From: Microvelia longipes | Taxonomy: Eukaryota > Arthropoda > Insecta > Hemiptera > Veliidae | Assembly (NCBI GenBank): GCA_018340805.1 | Contig: JACMZG010000008.1 | Location: 14,185,657 to 14,249,656, forward strand | Reading direction: 5' to 3' | DNA: 64,000 bases | The notes under the pieces: model-generated | The model's database searches: none | Told to the model about the DNA's origin: nothing | What the model saw: the letters and a program-made list of their open reading frames with translations, nothing else | In this document: one piece after another, positions 12,375 to 23,697 of the stretch | How positions within the stretch are numbered: the first letter of the stretch is position 1 | Layout of the letters: each line of letters opens with the position of its first letter | Position numbers and translations under genes: made by a program

Positions 12375-13242
12375 ATGTCGGATGAACAAGCTCGAAGGAG
12401 TAGTCGTTCAAATATTGGCGTCCCACCTAATAGATTTAAGCCTGAATGGACATCAAACAAGGAAGGTATTTCTAGCCATAAGAAAAAACCCGAAACCATT
12501 GCTGGTTGCTCCAGTCGCGGAGCAGGGGAAACTTTAGAAACCAAAGCTCAAGCGGTGTCGATTACTATTGACAATCAAAATGTACCTGATTGTCAGCACA
12601 TAGACATAGTTCAAAGTATTCCGATTGAGCAGACTAGCCACAATGAAAATATTCCCATTACCATACGATCCATTGAGACTGGTCCAGTACATATCACTCA
12701 AAATTTTACTAACCTGGATCAAACCCTAACTGATAAAAACCGTAATTTTTCAAAATGAACCCAGTATTAAAACTAAAACATCGAAAAGTTCGTCAGTTAG
12801 GCGTCAGTTAGAACTAAAATTAAATTATTTGGAAGAAGCGGCTAAATTAGAAAGAGAATTTGATCAAAAAGAATTAGGACGGCAGAAGATGTTACTAGAA
12901 GCTAGAATGGCACTGGAGACTGCGTCAACCTCTGGAGCTTCTAGTCGAGGAAGCTTAAGGTCCGAATTAACGATCGATAAGGTACAAAGATGGTTGTTTT
13001 CCGATAACACAGACATGCCTAATGACGTCGGCATAAATCGAGAAACAACTTTCGATCGTACTCTTATTAAAGAGATACCTTTGTTAAATGTGCACCAATA
13101 TTCTAGTAACATTGTTCTGCCTCGGGTTTCCGATAATAGCGTATTAAATAATCCTGACTGTCAAAATTCAATTGTAAATAATTTTCCTAACTTGAAAAAT
13201 AATAATAATACGTCAAATTGTTTTTCAAAAATTACATTTTGA
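12375..13242 (+). pseudogene. BEL/Pao gag, N-terminal part
   Basis: A first frame opens at ATG 12375 (127 codons). The reading then shifts and continues as 12829-13242, rich in charged helix (EEAAKLEREFDQKELGRQKM), the coiled-coil region common in Pao Gag N-termini. It is broken between 12758 and 12829 and then interrupted by the nested element after about 13242. In life Gag would form the retroelement particle. This copy is non-functional. Confidence 0.65.
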
Positions 13243-13633
13243 ACGTAAATATAACCTAGTTGCCCAAATGTTTCAAACCAAGAATTGTATAAGGAGGATA
13301 CCCCAATTCGCGTTTTTTGACAGTTCAATGGAATATGGAGGGAGAGCAAAGAGGGCAGCCGTGACGTCACACGTGTAACCGATATAAACAAACCAACTAG
13401 CCTCGTTCACTTCTAAAGCATTCTTTATTTATTTATAAATAAATAATGCAATATCCGATGTTTATTAGCCGATTTTTACAGCTCCACATAATAATTATAG
13501 GTTACAAATTGGAAATAACAATTTTAAATGAAAGAATAAAAAAAAAATTCAATAATAAAGAAAAATACTAAAATATAAAAGGTTACAAATTAAACATTAT
13601 TATATGAAAGTAAAAAAACGTTAAGGTTGAATT

Positions 13634-13692
13634 GCATACATATATATATATGTATAATACATATGTATACATTACATGCATACATATATATA

Positions 13693-13784
<92 letters not shown>
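13634..13784. repeat. (AT)n microsatellite with TATG/TACA edges
   Basis: The core TA tract runs about 13698-13774 with imperfect ATGTATAC flanks. It is embedded in the nested DNA transposon. Confidence 0.9.
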
Positions 13785-13800
13785 ATTGAGAACATTCATA

Positions 13801-14105
13801 TGAGTTACCTGCGTAAATTCAACACATATCTCAAGGAGGTTTACGAGAGCCCAGTCCAGATTTTTATTAAAAAATTAAATGATGTTTTTATGAAGTATAC
13901 TAGTGGAAAAGAAAAGAACTTAAAAAAGAAGTTGGTGTTGTGAAGCTTTTATGTAAAAAAGGCAAAAAAACACCAGAATTGTATGAAGAGGTCATACAAA
14001 CTTTTATGAAACAGAGACTATTTATTAAATTAAAATTCGATAATCTAAGAAACCTGCAATTAAAACAGCTGCAGAGCTAGAATTAAGCTTTCTAGAATCA
14101 CTACA
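13801..14105 (+). pseudogene. Transposase C-terminal relic
   Basis: The + strand reads MSYLRKFNTYLKEVYESPVQ onward. After a stop at about 13940 it continues in another frame through KTPELYEEVIQTFMKQRLF and IKLKFDNLRN. The QRLFIKLKFDN pattern resembles the conserved C-terminal tail of P/THAP-related and similar insect transposases (TR-F-RIK-LN). The family is uncertain. With its frameshift and missing catalytic domain it is a relic, presumably of the surrounding element. Confidence 0.35.
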
Positions 14106-14212
14106 TAAACTTGAGTATTATTACTTAATTTTATTATGTAATATTAATTGTAATAAAAAAAAATTGTCAAAATACATTTAGTAGTTTTTATTTGCTTTCT
14201 CCACAACAAAAA

Positions 14213-14215
<3 letters not shown>

Positions 14216-14296
<81 letters not shown>
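14216..14296. repeat. (AT)n microsatellite
   Basis: About 80 bp of pure TA repeat, immediately followed by the reverse-oriented dispersed repeat. Confidence 0.95.
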
Positions 14297-14298
<2 letters not shown>

Positions 14299-14309
14299 TT
14301 TGCATAATT

Positions 14310-14540
14310 TAATAAGAATTAGGGCCATTTTCCGGATAGCACAACTAGACCTAAAGATTGATTTTTGTACCGAGTTTTAAGTCTCTAGTATAAAACTCTG
14401 GGAGCTACGATGATAACTACACATCCAGACAAACAACTTAGTGAAAACCTCTTAAGAGGTCCTTAAAACACCTTAAACGGATAATTCCGGTTTCGGAATT
14501 TTTGAAACACAATAATGTTCATATTCCCATGGTGTGAATG
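14310..14540 (-). repeat. Dispersed repeat (5S-associated family), reverse copy
   Basis: Carries, inverted, the family boxes: ATAGCACAACTAGACCTAAA, GGGAGCTACGATGATAAC, and AAACGGATAATTCCGGTTTC. No 5S-like block remains in this copy. Confidence 0.6.
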
Positions 14541-14904
14541 AAGTAAAGTTAAAACTATATTGTCGTGAAAAAATAACAATTTTTATGGAAAACTCTAAAA
14601 CATGTATATATGTTTTTAATATGACTTATTGTAGTTTATTATTCACTTTATTATTGCAAATTTGTATATTTACAATGCAGATATAAAATATGCAATTATA
14701 ATGTTAGAAAAGTAAAAAGATATTTCACTAAAAGGAAAAATGATAGTTACAGCTATTACTTCTTTAAAAAATGTTACACGTGACGTCACAAAAGAGTGGG
14801 AATCTTGACTGCCACGCCCACAATAAAATTGGGGTATCCTTTCTAGTCTTCAATTCTGGGTTTCAAACGTTATTTCATCTAAAGAGAATTATCTAGAAGG
14901 CGAA

Positions 14905-15471
14905 ATTATGCCAACTACAGACCGATCATTGTTATGCGAACAAAACTAAATGAATCATTCTAGAAACACTAAGTTGGTGAATAATACTGAGTCCGTTAAA
15001 AGTAATGACGGCTTAGTTGTTGCGACGAATCGCGATGTAGAAGGCATCGCGGACGCTGTGACGTCAGCTATGAATTCTTTGACTAAAGCGCTTAAAAGCA
15101 TGGGTAACTCCAGTGGAAGAAAGAAAGATCTACCTCGTTTTGGAGGTCGACCAGATGACTGGCCGACATTTATTAATGCGTATAATAGAACCAATGCACT
15201 TTATTTATACTGCGAGGATGAAAATTTGGTTCGTTTACAGAAGTGTTTGACTGGTGATGCGCTAGAAGCTGTACGGGCTTTGTTTGTGTCATCATCAAAC
15301 GTGGGTGCTATTATACAAACGTTAGAAAGACTATATGGTAAACCAGAATTTATTATTGAATCAATGTTGTCAAAAGTTAAATTGATTCAAACTGTCAAAG
15401 ATGACGACCCTTTAGGCGTCATAAAATTTTCAACTTCAGTCTTAACTTTACCACCATTGCTACGTCCTTAA
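14905..15471 (+). pseudogene. BEL/Pao gag, middle part
   Basis: After the nested element Gag continues. KDLPRFGGRPDDWPTFINAY at about 15126-15185 is the hallmark of the Pao Gag domain (DUF1759: LP-F-G-P-W--F), followed by LQKCLTGDALEAVRALF. A stop precedes the ATG at 14950, and another ends the frame at 15471, where the reading must shift to continue. Gag fragment of a dead element. Confidence 0.8.
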
Positions 15472-15473
15472 AT

Positions 15474-16040
15474 ATGGAAGCTTACCTTACTAATCCTATA
15501 CTTTTATCACAGTTATTGAAAAAGTTGCCTTCTAATTTAAAATATAACTGGGCTAGGTATGTTACTGAAAAGGCAATATCTGTTCCTACTCTAAAGCAAT
15601 TTTCTGAGTGGCTCAATAATGAGGCCACTATTATGAGCGTCTATCATAGACCTGTAGCCACATCTAGTAAAGCATGGGGACATGTGAATGTTGTAACTAG
15701 TCCTGAACGACATATATCGTGTACCTTTTGCAAAGCTGGACATAAAAACTTTCAATGTGAACTTTTCCGTAAAAAAGATATTGATCAAAGATGGAAAATG
15801 GTCACTGAAAGTAAACTTTGTTTTTCTTGTTTGCTTAGTCATAGGATACAGGATTGTAAGTATAAAAAAGCCTGTGGTATTAAAGGATGCCGGAAATTTC
15901 ACAACCGTCTCTTACATAAATATACAAATACGATCAATCCCGTCGCTGCTACTTCTAATATTAAAACGACTGATGAATCTAGTAGTCCTGACAGTAGTTC
16001 AGTTAACTCAACGTTGTCACATCAAATAGTTGCGATGTAG
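15474..16040 (+). pseudogene. BEL/Pao gag, zinc-knuckle part
   Basis: Continues the DUF1759 region (LLKKLPSNLKYNWARYV, FSEWLNNEA) into two zinc knuckles. The first is CTFCKAGHKNFQC, a C-x2-C-x3-H-x4-C nucleic-acid-binding motif. The second is a Cys/His-rich cluster from CFSC to HNRLLH. These bind retroelement RNA. The fragment is one frame away from both its neighbours. Confidence 0.8.
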
Positions 16041-16081
16041 CAGACGTCAAAGGCCCGAGTTCCACTGACCAATCAACACAG

Positions 16082-18463
16082 GTGTTAAATACGGTTAATG
16101 TGTCCAATAGAATTTTGCTAAGAGTTTGTCCTGTCGTTTTAATTGGTCCTAAAAAACATGTTAACACCTTTGCTTTGCTTGATGATGGTTCTACAACTAC
16201 GTTATTAGACTCACAGCTTGCAGACGAGCTTGGGTTAGAGGGAGAAAAATCAGCTTTGACAACATGTTGGGCAAACTCTGTTCGGCATACTGAGGAAAAT
16301 TCTCGTAAGGTAAGTCTTCGAATTAAGGGTGTATATGAGCACGAATTATTTACTTTAGATGATGTTCATACAATGTCGCGTCTTGACTTGCCTTGCCAGT
16401 CAATCAACACTGTAAAATTAAAACAGACATGGTCTCATTTAAAACTTATAGATCAAAAATTTTCAGTATGCAGTGGTAAACCACGTATTTTAATAGGTCA
16501 AAATTATTCGGATCTTATTTTAACACGAAAAGCTATTGAAGGGCCGCCAAATTCTCCAATATTGTCCTGGACGATGTTAGGGTGGACACTGCATGGTAAC
16601 ACGGGAATAATAGCTAGTCGCGTCGATAATGGTTTTACTTTGACATGCTTCGAGAAAGAAAGAGACGATTTATTGCATGATTTGATTAAATTTTCAATCG
16701 ATACCGAGAGTTATGGTACTGAAGCGAACTCTGATTCCGCAACAAACACGAGCAACGCTATTGACAGAGCTCTTAAAATTCTTGAAGAAACGACAAAGAA
16801 AGTCGGAGCAAAATACGAAGCTGGCTTGTTGTGGAAGACTGATGACTTTCAATATCCAAAAAGTTACGAAACTGCATTGAGTAGGCTAAAAGGCGTTGAA
16901 AGAAAAATGAAGAAAAACGATCAATTTAGGGACGATTACAACAAGAAAATTGATGAATATTTAGAAAAAGGTTATGCTCGTAAGTTAACTATAGAAGAAA
17001 TTCAGGTTGTCACGGGGCATACATATTATCTTCCACATTTTGGTGTAACCAATCCGAACAAGCCAGGTAAATTAAGATTCGTATTTGATGCAGCATCTAA
17101 AGCCAATGGTGTCTCATTTAATGATGGTTTACTCAGCGGTCCAGACCTCCTCAACCCTTTACCTAAAATTGTATTAAATTTTAGAATCGGAAACTACGCT
17201 GTAGTAGGAGACATACAAGAGATGTTTCATCAAATAAAAATTAGGAAAGAAGATCAGCAAGCCCAGAGATTTTTATGGAGAAATGGAGATACCAACAGAG
17301 AACCAGATGTTTACGTCATGGAGGCAATGACATTTGGAGCTACTTGTTCTCCAGCAACCGCCTTGTTTGTGGTTAACAAAAATGCCAGTAAATTTAAAGA
17401 ACAGTATCCAGATGCCAGCAAGGCTATTGTAGAAAAGGAATATATGGATGACTTGCTCGATACATTCGATGATATAGAATCTGGGATTAAACGTGTACAA
17501 GAAATAATTTCGATCCATAAAGAGGGCGGGTTTAAGATCGTTAATTGGCTTTCAAATTCAAAACGTATAATCGACACTTTACCTGAAGATTTAAGAGCCA
17601 AATCAGTAAAACAAATTAATTCAGATTCCTCCTTACCGACAGAAAGGGTACTAGGTATGTGGTGGGATTCCGACTCCGACGTTTTCGAATTTAGACCTAA
17701 TCTAAATCAAGAAGAGAAAAAGATGTTTGACAGAAAGGAGTTTCCAACCAAACGAGAGGTTCTTCGAGCTGCCATGGCCATATTTGACCCATTGGGTCTC
17801 GTCACTCCTTTCACTGTTAAAGGAAGGCTACTCGTACAAGATGTTTGGCGAGCAAAAATCGATTGGGATGAATGTGTACCCGTGGAAGTTAGCAAAAAAT
17901 GGATAAGTTGGTTAGACGAGTTAAAAACGTTAAGATCTTTACGTGTTCCCAGATGTTACGCTCCTAATATTTCTAAAGCTAGCAAGATAGAGTTACACAC
18001 CTTTGTTGACGGTAGTAAGGAAGCCTTTGCAGCAGCAGCATACTTGCGAATAGAGGCACTGACTTCAGTACATACAGTTCTAGTCATAGCTCGTGCTAAA
18101 GTAGCACCTCTTAAGTCCATTACGATACCAAGGATGGAGCTTCAAGCTGCTCTAATGGGAAGTAGGCTAGCTAAAACTATCGAAGAAGACCTCGAATTAA
18201 ATCTGTCCAGCAAGACGTTTTGGTCAGATTCACAGACAGTACTTCATTGGATTAACAGCGATTCCAACAATTTTAAACCATACGTTGCACATCGAATAGG
18301 AGAGATTCAAGGACTGATAATGTTGCCGATCTTGCAACAAGGGGTAAACCTAAATTTTCTAAAGATTTGTCCGATATTTGGATGTATGGGCCTAAATTTC
18401 TTAAGCTTGATGTGTCTGAGTGGCCGGAACATCCTGCCATTAAGCCCGTCGGGGACGATGTAG
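16082..18463 (+). pseudogene. BEL/Pao pol: protease, reverse transcriptase, RNase H
   Basis: Long frame of 793 codons. Near residue 31 ALLDDGSTTTLLDS is the retropepsin-like active site (DUF1758). Reverse transcriptase follows: YYLPHFGVTNPNKPGKLRFV then FDAASK, and the catalytic YMDDLL at about residue 454. The Pao A17-type region has AMAIFDPLGLVTPFTVKGRL. ELHTFVDGSKEAFAAAAYLR and an SDSQTVLHWI box belong to RNase H. The last ~35 residues are out of frame: the real reading slips to another frame at about 18310-18330. Enzymatic core motifs look intact, but Gag and integrase connections are broken. Confidence 0.9.
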
Positions 18464-20016
18464 AACGAAAAAATAAGTTTGTTGGCTTGCATCAAGCTGG
18501 AAATGTGGAGGTTCTGCAATTAGGAAATTATAACTCGTGGGATGAACTTGTGGGTGTTTGCAGTCGGGTTATTCAATATATAGATATATTAAAATTCAGA
18601 ATATCATCTCCCGAAAATAGGATCAAACCATTAAAGAAAGACAAAAAAGTGCCATCTCTTAATCCAGATGATCGTAAGAAAGCAGAAAGTTGTATCTTCC
18701 GACTCTTACAGGAAACATTGTTTCATGAAGACTTGTTTTTGTTGAGAAGGAATAAAAATGTAACTCCTTCTAGCCGTTTATTTCAATTAAATCCATTCTT
18801 AGACTCAGAAGGAGTAATGAGATGCAAAGGCAGAATTTCGTCATCTCCGGACCTCAGCTACGATGAAAAGCACCCAATTATTTTAGACGGAAAAGATTCC
18901 ACCGTTCGGCTTCTAATTAGAAAATATCACCAAAAATGTTTTCACCAGGGTCTTGAAACTGTAATGGTGGAACTGCGACGACGCTTCTGGATAATAAAAA
19001 TGAGAACAGCCGTAAAGAAGGTTAAAACAGATTGTGCTTGGTGCCAGCTTAAGTTTAAAATGCCTAAACAGCCAGAAATGGCTCCTCTACATTTAACAAG
19101 AGTGAAGAAACCTCCTCATACCTTTTATTACACCGGCGTTGACTACTTCGGACCCGTCGAAGTTACCGTAGGACGAAGACACGAAAAAAGATGGGGCGTC
19201 CTTTTTACATGTTTGTCAACTCGGGCGGTTCACCTAGAGGTAGCTCACTCGCTTGACACCGAAAGTTGCATCATGGCTATACAGCGGTTCGTCAGTAGGA
19301 GGCCTTGCCCCTATGAAATGTTGTCCGACAACGGTACTAACTTTACGGCCGCGGAAAAAGAGCTGCGCTCCAGTGTAAGGTGTTTAGATCACGTCCAAAT
19401 TCAAGAAAAGCTAAACAACTTAAATGGAATTAAATGGACGTTTACTGCTCCATGCGCTCCACACATGGGAGGTAGTTGGGAGCGGCTTGTTAGATCTGTA
19501 AAAACAGCGTTAAAAGCAGTTCTTACCGGTCAAGCACCAAAGGACGAAGAGTTTCGTACTCTATTATTTCGAATCGAAGATGTTTTAAACTGCCGACCAT
19601 TAACTCACATTCCGGTGGACCCTGATGATGACTTACCCCTCACACCCAACCATTTTCTCAAGGAAGCCTTCTGTCGTACTATGGTCGACGACCAGTTGCG
19701 AGGGGCCCGATGCCGAAAAATAAAGAATCTTTTAGATAGTTTTTGGAAGAGGTGGATCAAAGAATACATTCCCGGCCTAATTAAACATCAAAAGTGGCAT
19801 CTCAAGCAAATACCTCCCAAACTTGATGATTTAGTCATTATTGCGGATGAGTCAAACCCAAGAAACACATGGCCCATCGGTAAAATAGTTGCTCTACACC
19901 CAGGCAATGATGGGCAAAGTCGGGTGGTAGACATCAAGACCACTAAAGGGGCAACTTTTAGAAGAGCTATGAACAAGGTCGTCATTCTTCGAGGGGAGAA
20001 CGATGTTGACAATTAA
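18330..20016 (+). pseudogene. BEL/Pao integrase
   Basis: The true reading enters frame at about 18330 and the open frame covers 18367-20016. It has an H2C2 zinc-binding region (H at HPIILDG, H at FHQGLE, then C--C in DCAWCQ), and a DDE catalytic core: GVDYFGPVEV, MLSDNGTNFT and MGGSWERLV. The C-terminal DUF5641 region contains WPIGKIVALHPGNDG. It would insert the cDNA into host DNA. The gene is separated from the upstream pol by a frameshift. Its stop lies inside the 3' LTR, leaving no room for env. Confidence 0.9.
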
Positions 20017-20116
20017 TGTCATCTTATTATTATATTATTAATGTCATTATATAGTTTGTCATGTCAATATATTAATTTCTATATTCAAGTTTAAATATCG
20101 TCGTCTATCATTAACA
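20004..20116 (+). repeat. 3' LTR, about 113 bp
   Basis: Starts TGTTGACAATTAATGTC and ends CATTAACA (TG...CA rule). Its last 79 bp align with 12264-12342. Very short for a BEL/Pao LTR. The integrase stop codon overlaps its first bases. Confidence 0.7.
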
Positions 20117-21137
20117 AGTATTATCAAATGATATAACTTAATATAATAATGATTTTGTAACTGCTCTCTATACTCGAATCAAATTCTTATAAACTACCCG
20201 CTTATGGTACAACATTAATAATATAAGCAATGGATTAAAAGGTATTATTTTACATTAAAACTTTAACAAATCAACTCTTGTAAATCCCTACGTTACGAAA
20301 TTTGTCAGCGGATTGAACTTTTTGTTTCTATACAACTTACTTAATAAGGTCAAATCTTCTTTTTATCAGAAAACAATAGAAACAGATGACAATCGCGTCC
20401 TTTGTTTCTCGCACACTCTGAGGGTGTGAACAAGTTGAGTTGCGTAACTTCTATTTACGTTCACACCTGATGTTTCACATATCTAGTTGGAATGCAACTA
20501 ATTTTAATAACAATAATAATTATAATTATAGTAATAATTAAATAAAAATCAAGGAAGTATCTGTAGAAGTTAACTTCTCAAAATAAAAGGAGTTTATGAT
20601 TCATTTGTATTATTATATCTCCACATTCATCTTTTATAGAATGTATTGAAGATTTCTTCCTTGTCAATTGAAAAGTTGGTATTATTTATTAATTTTAAGT
20701 TTATTACCATCACAAATCATATTCATAAAATGAATAATAATAAAATAAAGGCTAAGACAAGGCTGAACAATAATAAAGTTAAAGAATAACAGTTAACCTT
20801 AAAGCCAATCAATTGCTAATTCAATGCATGATAAAAGATGGTAATAAGATAATAAGATGGTTTATCCTTATGACAAACAATAAAATTTAAACAATCTATA
20901 ATTTCAATAAGTATATATAGTTTTTGACAATGAACCATGAAATATTTTATGGTTAATATTTTTATAAATATTTTTCCTTATTTATAATGCAGATACATAG
21001 GAAAAGTATTATGTTTGCACTCAAAAACAAAATATTCTGATGTTTGGTTTTCATAAATTTAGCTATCTGTAGTATGCAGAGGTGTAGCTATAGCATTGTA
21101 GGCTCCACGCAAGATATTTTCAGAGGCCCTACATATG

Positions 21138-21195
<58 letters not shown>

Positions 21196-21600
21196 GTGTG
21201 TGTACGCATTGTTTATCTGTTTGTGTTAGAAGCGAATCAAATAAAACCAGTCCGTAATCAATAAGTCAAAAACCGTGATGGACATAATTTTACATAAAGC
21301 TTAATTTTTCCGAATTTTATAAAGATAATGGGCAAAAACATTTTATTGTTTTTATTACTTTAATTAGCGTAAATGCCCTGCAGAGCCGATTTTGGAATAA
21401 TGACCATAGTTTTGTATAACCTTTGAGATTATAAGTATGAGCAATTCATTTGCAAAATCTAAAGATACGGCTATGCCGACTGGGACCCCAATGGGGCCCT
21501 ATTTGTGAATAAAAGATAGAGCTCAACTCCAACTTGGGGCTCCGGGACTTGATGATGATGTTAAGTGAGACATAGTCATGATATAAGCAAATTCACAAAT
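20117..21600. other. Intergenic, no gene seen
   Basis: AT-rich sequence without recognisable coding. An imperfect inverted pair GGGTGTGAAC/GTTCACACC sits at about 20423-20467, and an (AT)n tract lies at 21132-21192. Confidence 0.4.
21132..21192. repeat. (AT)n microsatellite
   Basis: About 55 bp of TA dinucleotide followed by TGTGTGTG. Confidence 0.95.
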
Positions 21601-21602
21601 GT

Positions 21603-21779
21603 ATTATAGTATAACGCATGGCTAAAATCAGTTGACAGGGTGGGAAAATAGTTGTGAGGAACCAATGAGGTTAATATGATATGAAATTATGGGCGTGGTT
21701 TATCATCTAGGAGTAACCTTTTTGGCTCTCTCCCATTATTTTCCAATGCTGCCAACTGATTTTAACCGTGTGTTATAGT
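21603..21779. mobile_element. Short MITE, GGCTAAAATCAGTTGACA family
   Basis: Left end TATAGTATAACGCATGGCTA continues AAATCAGTTGACA. The right end, inverted, is TACTATAACACACGGTTAAA then ATCAGTTGGCA. About 177 bp, non-coding. The same termini bound the larger element at 31344-32289. Confidence 0.6.
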
Positions 21780-22194
21780 AAAAAACTTGATTTGTTTACT
21801 ATGGGTTTGTTTACTTGATTTGTTAACTAAATTTGTCCTTATTTATAGATAAAATATACTACCAAGACTAACTGTGGGCCCCCGCGACTTGATGGAGTTA
21901 AGATACTATGCTTCAATGGAGCCCCTTTTGTTGGTACATGATACAACACAACTAAGAGTGAGGGTACTGCAATGTGATGATGCTAAAATTCACTAATTTA
22001 ATATAAACTTAATTTCACTTAATTCACTTAATTTAATATAAACCTAATTTATAGGTAAAATACACAACCCATACTCATAAAAAATATGGGTATGTGCTCC
22101 ATTCAATTAAATAACATAATATAGCACAATAACATTTTTTACGTCAACTTTTTGGGGCCTCTAACAACTAGAGCCGACCGCAATGCGAGCCCTT

Positions 22195-22423
22195 GTGGGC
22201 CCATAAATATGCCACTGTCTGTATGTGTGAGTTTGTGCCTATTATCATCGTAGCTCCTAGTGTGTTTATGCTAGAGAATAGGAACTTCCTACAAAAATCA
22301 CTATGTAGGACCAGTTGAGCCATCTTGAATAATTTTATATGACGTCATTATCGAATCAGAAAAAAACATTAACACATGGGAAACTAATCAGATAAACATG
22401 GCTTGCATATATTTCTACATAAC
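22195..22423 (+). repeat. Dispersed repeat (5S-associated family), partial
   Basis: Contains ATCATCGTAGCTCCTAGTGT, TTTATGCTAGAGAATAGGAA and TGACGTCATTA in the family order. It is truncated where the hAT-like terminus begins. Confidence 0.55.
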
Positions 22424-22424
22424 A

Positions 22425-22605
22425 GCGATTCTCAACCCTTTAATTGCGATCCAAAATTGGGTCGCGAGAAAATGATTGGTAAAAGCAAATATTTCCAAAT
22501 AAAGTTTAAAAAAATATCTGGGTATACTTATGAAAAAAATAAATAATACAAAAATATTTCATTAACTTTATTTTCTAGTTTAATCATATTTAAACTTGTT
22601 TAAAC
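22425..22605 (+). mobile_element. hAT-like terminus, left
   Basis: CAGCGATTCTCAACCC followed by AAAATTGGGTCGCG is the typical CAG-G-TTCTCAACC end of hAT elements. About 180 bp (to TTTTCTAGTTTAATCATAT) recurs inverted at about 27170-27366. It is either one end of a 4.9-kb element or one of two opposed MITEs. Confidence 0.6.
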
Positions 22606-23697
22606 ATCAATAAGAACTTAGGTCGACTTCCCCCCTTGTATTTGACAGATACTATTTGCTTTTGATTTGATACAAGTCAATGGCTCTATGATTTAGGTTC
22701 AATTCTCTAACTTCCACATTTTGTTCTCTATCATTTGATTGTCCATATTCTAAGCTGCTTCCAGGGAAAAGCCACACGGGAGCATTACATTGCTTCAGGC
22801 TATTCTGGACCTAAATTCAAGAAAAAACCAAGTACCCCCAAAATAGGATAAAAATCTAATACTTCAATAATATCTGGTTCGCTGCCTTCGGCGATTCATA
22901 ACTTGTCACGTCCACCGACAAAATAAATGGTAGACAACTGTCCTCTGCTGTTTATTTTATAACAATAAAATAAAAGTTATAAGCAAATAATAATTTATCA
23001 TTTAAGCAATACAGTACACTGATGTTTACTAATTTTGTTCAATTATTACTTGTTTTAAAATTTAAAATATAAAAATGCTAAGCCCGCAAAACTTACTCAT
23101 ATTAAAAATAATAGGAATGGGTAGTTATCATCAAATTTTTTGGGTCACGGATCAAAATGAGCCGCTTCGCTTCTACTTATACCAACAACTTAGTCAACTT
23201 TCATTAAATTGACTAAATTAAATTTGTATTGAATGACATATAATCGTTTTTAAAAAAATGATTCACAACAATCCAAATAAGTTGACATTTGGCACGATTA
23301 TATCCCTGTATAAATAAATAGGTTAAAAAAGTTTAGAGCTATGCAAGTTTAAAGTGGTAAAAAGTGGTAAAAGGATGGCCGTAGATTATCTGATGAGCCC
23401 CAATTTATAAGATAATTAGATAAATAATAAGAAACATTAAGCTGCATGCAAATACATGCAAATACATTAATAATGGATTGGCAGTATTTATAAACAGGGA
23501 GGGATCACCAATCATGCTAGGTAACAATAATTATTATAAAATATTTTATTTCAAATCACTACGGAAAAGCGAAATCTTTTAAATCTTTTATTCGTCGGAA
23601 GACTAGTTTCAGCCATGTTTGTAACCAAAGTATAAAGTTTTCTCTGCTTCGTAGGCCTTCAGTCTGCTCAGAAGAAGTCTCTTTTGTATTGATTGTT

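Larger units (their letters stand above)
13269..14870. mobile_element. DNA transposon nested in the BEL gag
   Basis: Inverted termini: left GTTTCAAACCAAGAATTG then GGATACCCCAATT. The right end, read inverted, has GTTTGAAACCCAGAATTG then GGATACCCCAATT. A subterminal GTGACGTCAC box is also shared by both ends. BEL gag resumes on the far side, so the insertion is nested. The interior holds two (AT)n tracts, a transposase-like relic (13801-14105) and a reverse-oriented dispersed repeat (about 14310-14540). Exact ends and target duplication could not be fixed. Confidence 0.65.
12264..20116 (+). mobile_element. BEL/Pao LTR retrotransposon, degenerate
   Basis: The order is 5' LTR remnant, primer binding site, gag, protease, reverse transcriptase, RNase H, integrase, 3' LTR, which is the Pao layout. 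The coding part is split over several frames and by a nested element at about 13269-14870, so it cannot now make a complete Gag-Pol. The two LTRs differ at about 4 of 79 comparable bases, suggesting an old but not ancient insertion. No envelope gene lies between integrase and LTR. Components are listed separately. Confidence 0.9.

Noticed and set aside
13583..13943. Tyr-Ile repeat proteins at (AT)n tracts
   Set aside because: Open only because TA repeats lack stops in one frame; no other coding evidence.
16082..20016. Programmed frameshift in BEL pol
   Set aside because: Several unrelated frame changes, a nested element and stops in gag indicate decay, not programmed recoding.
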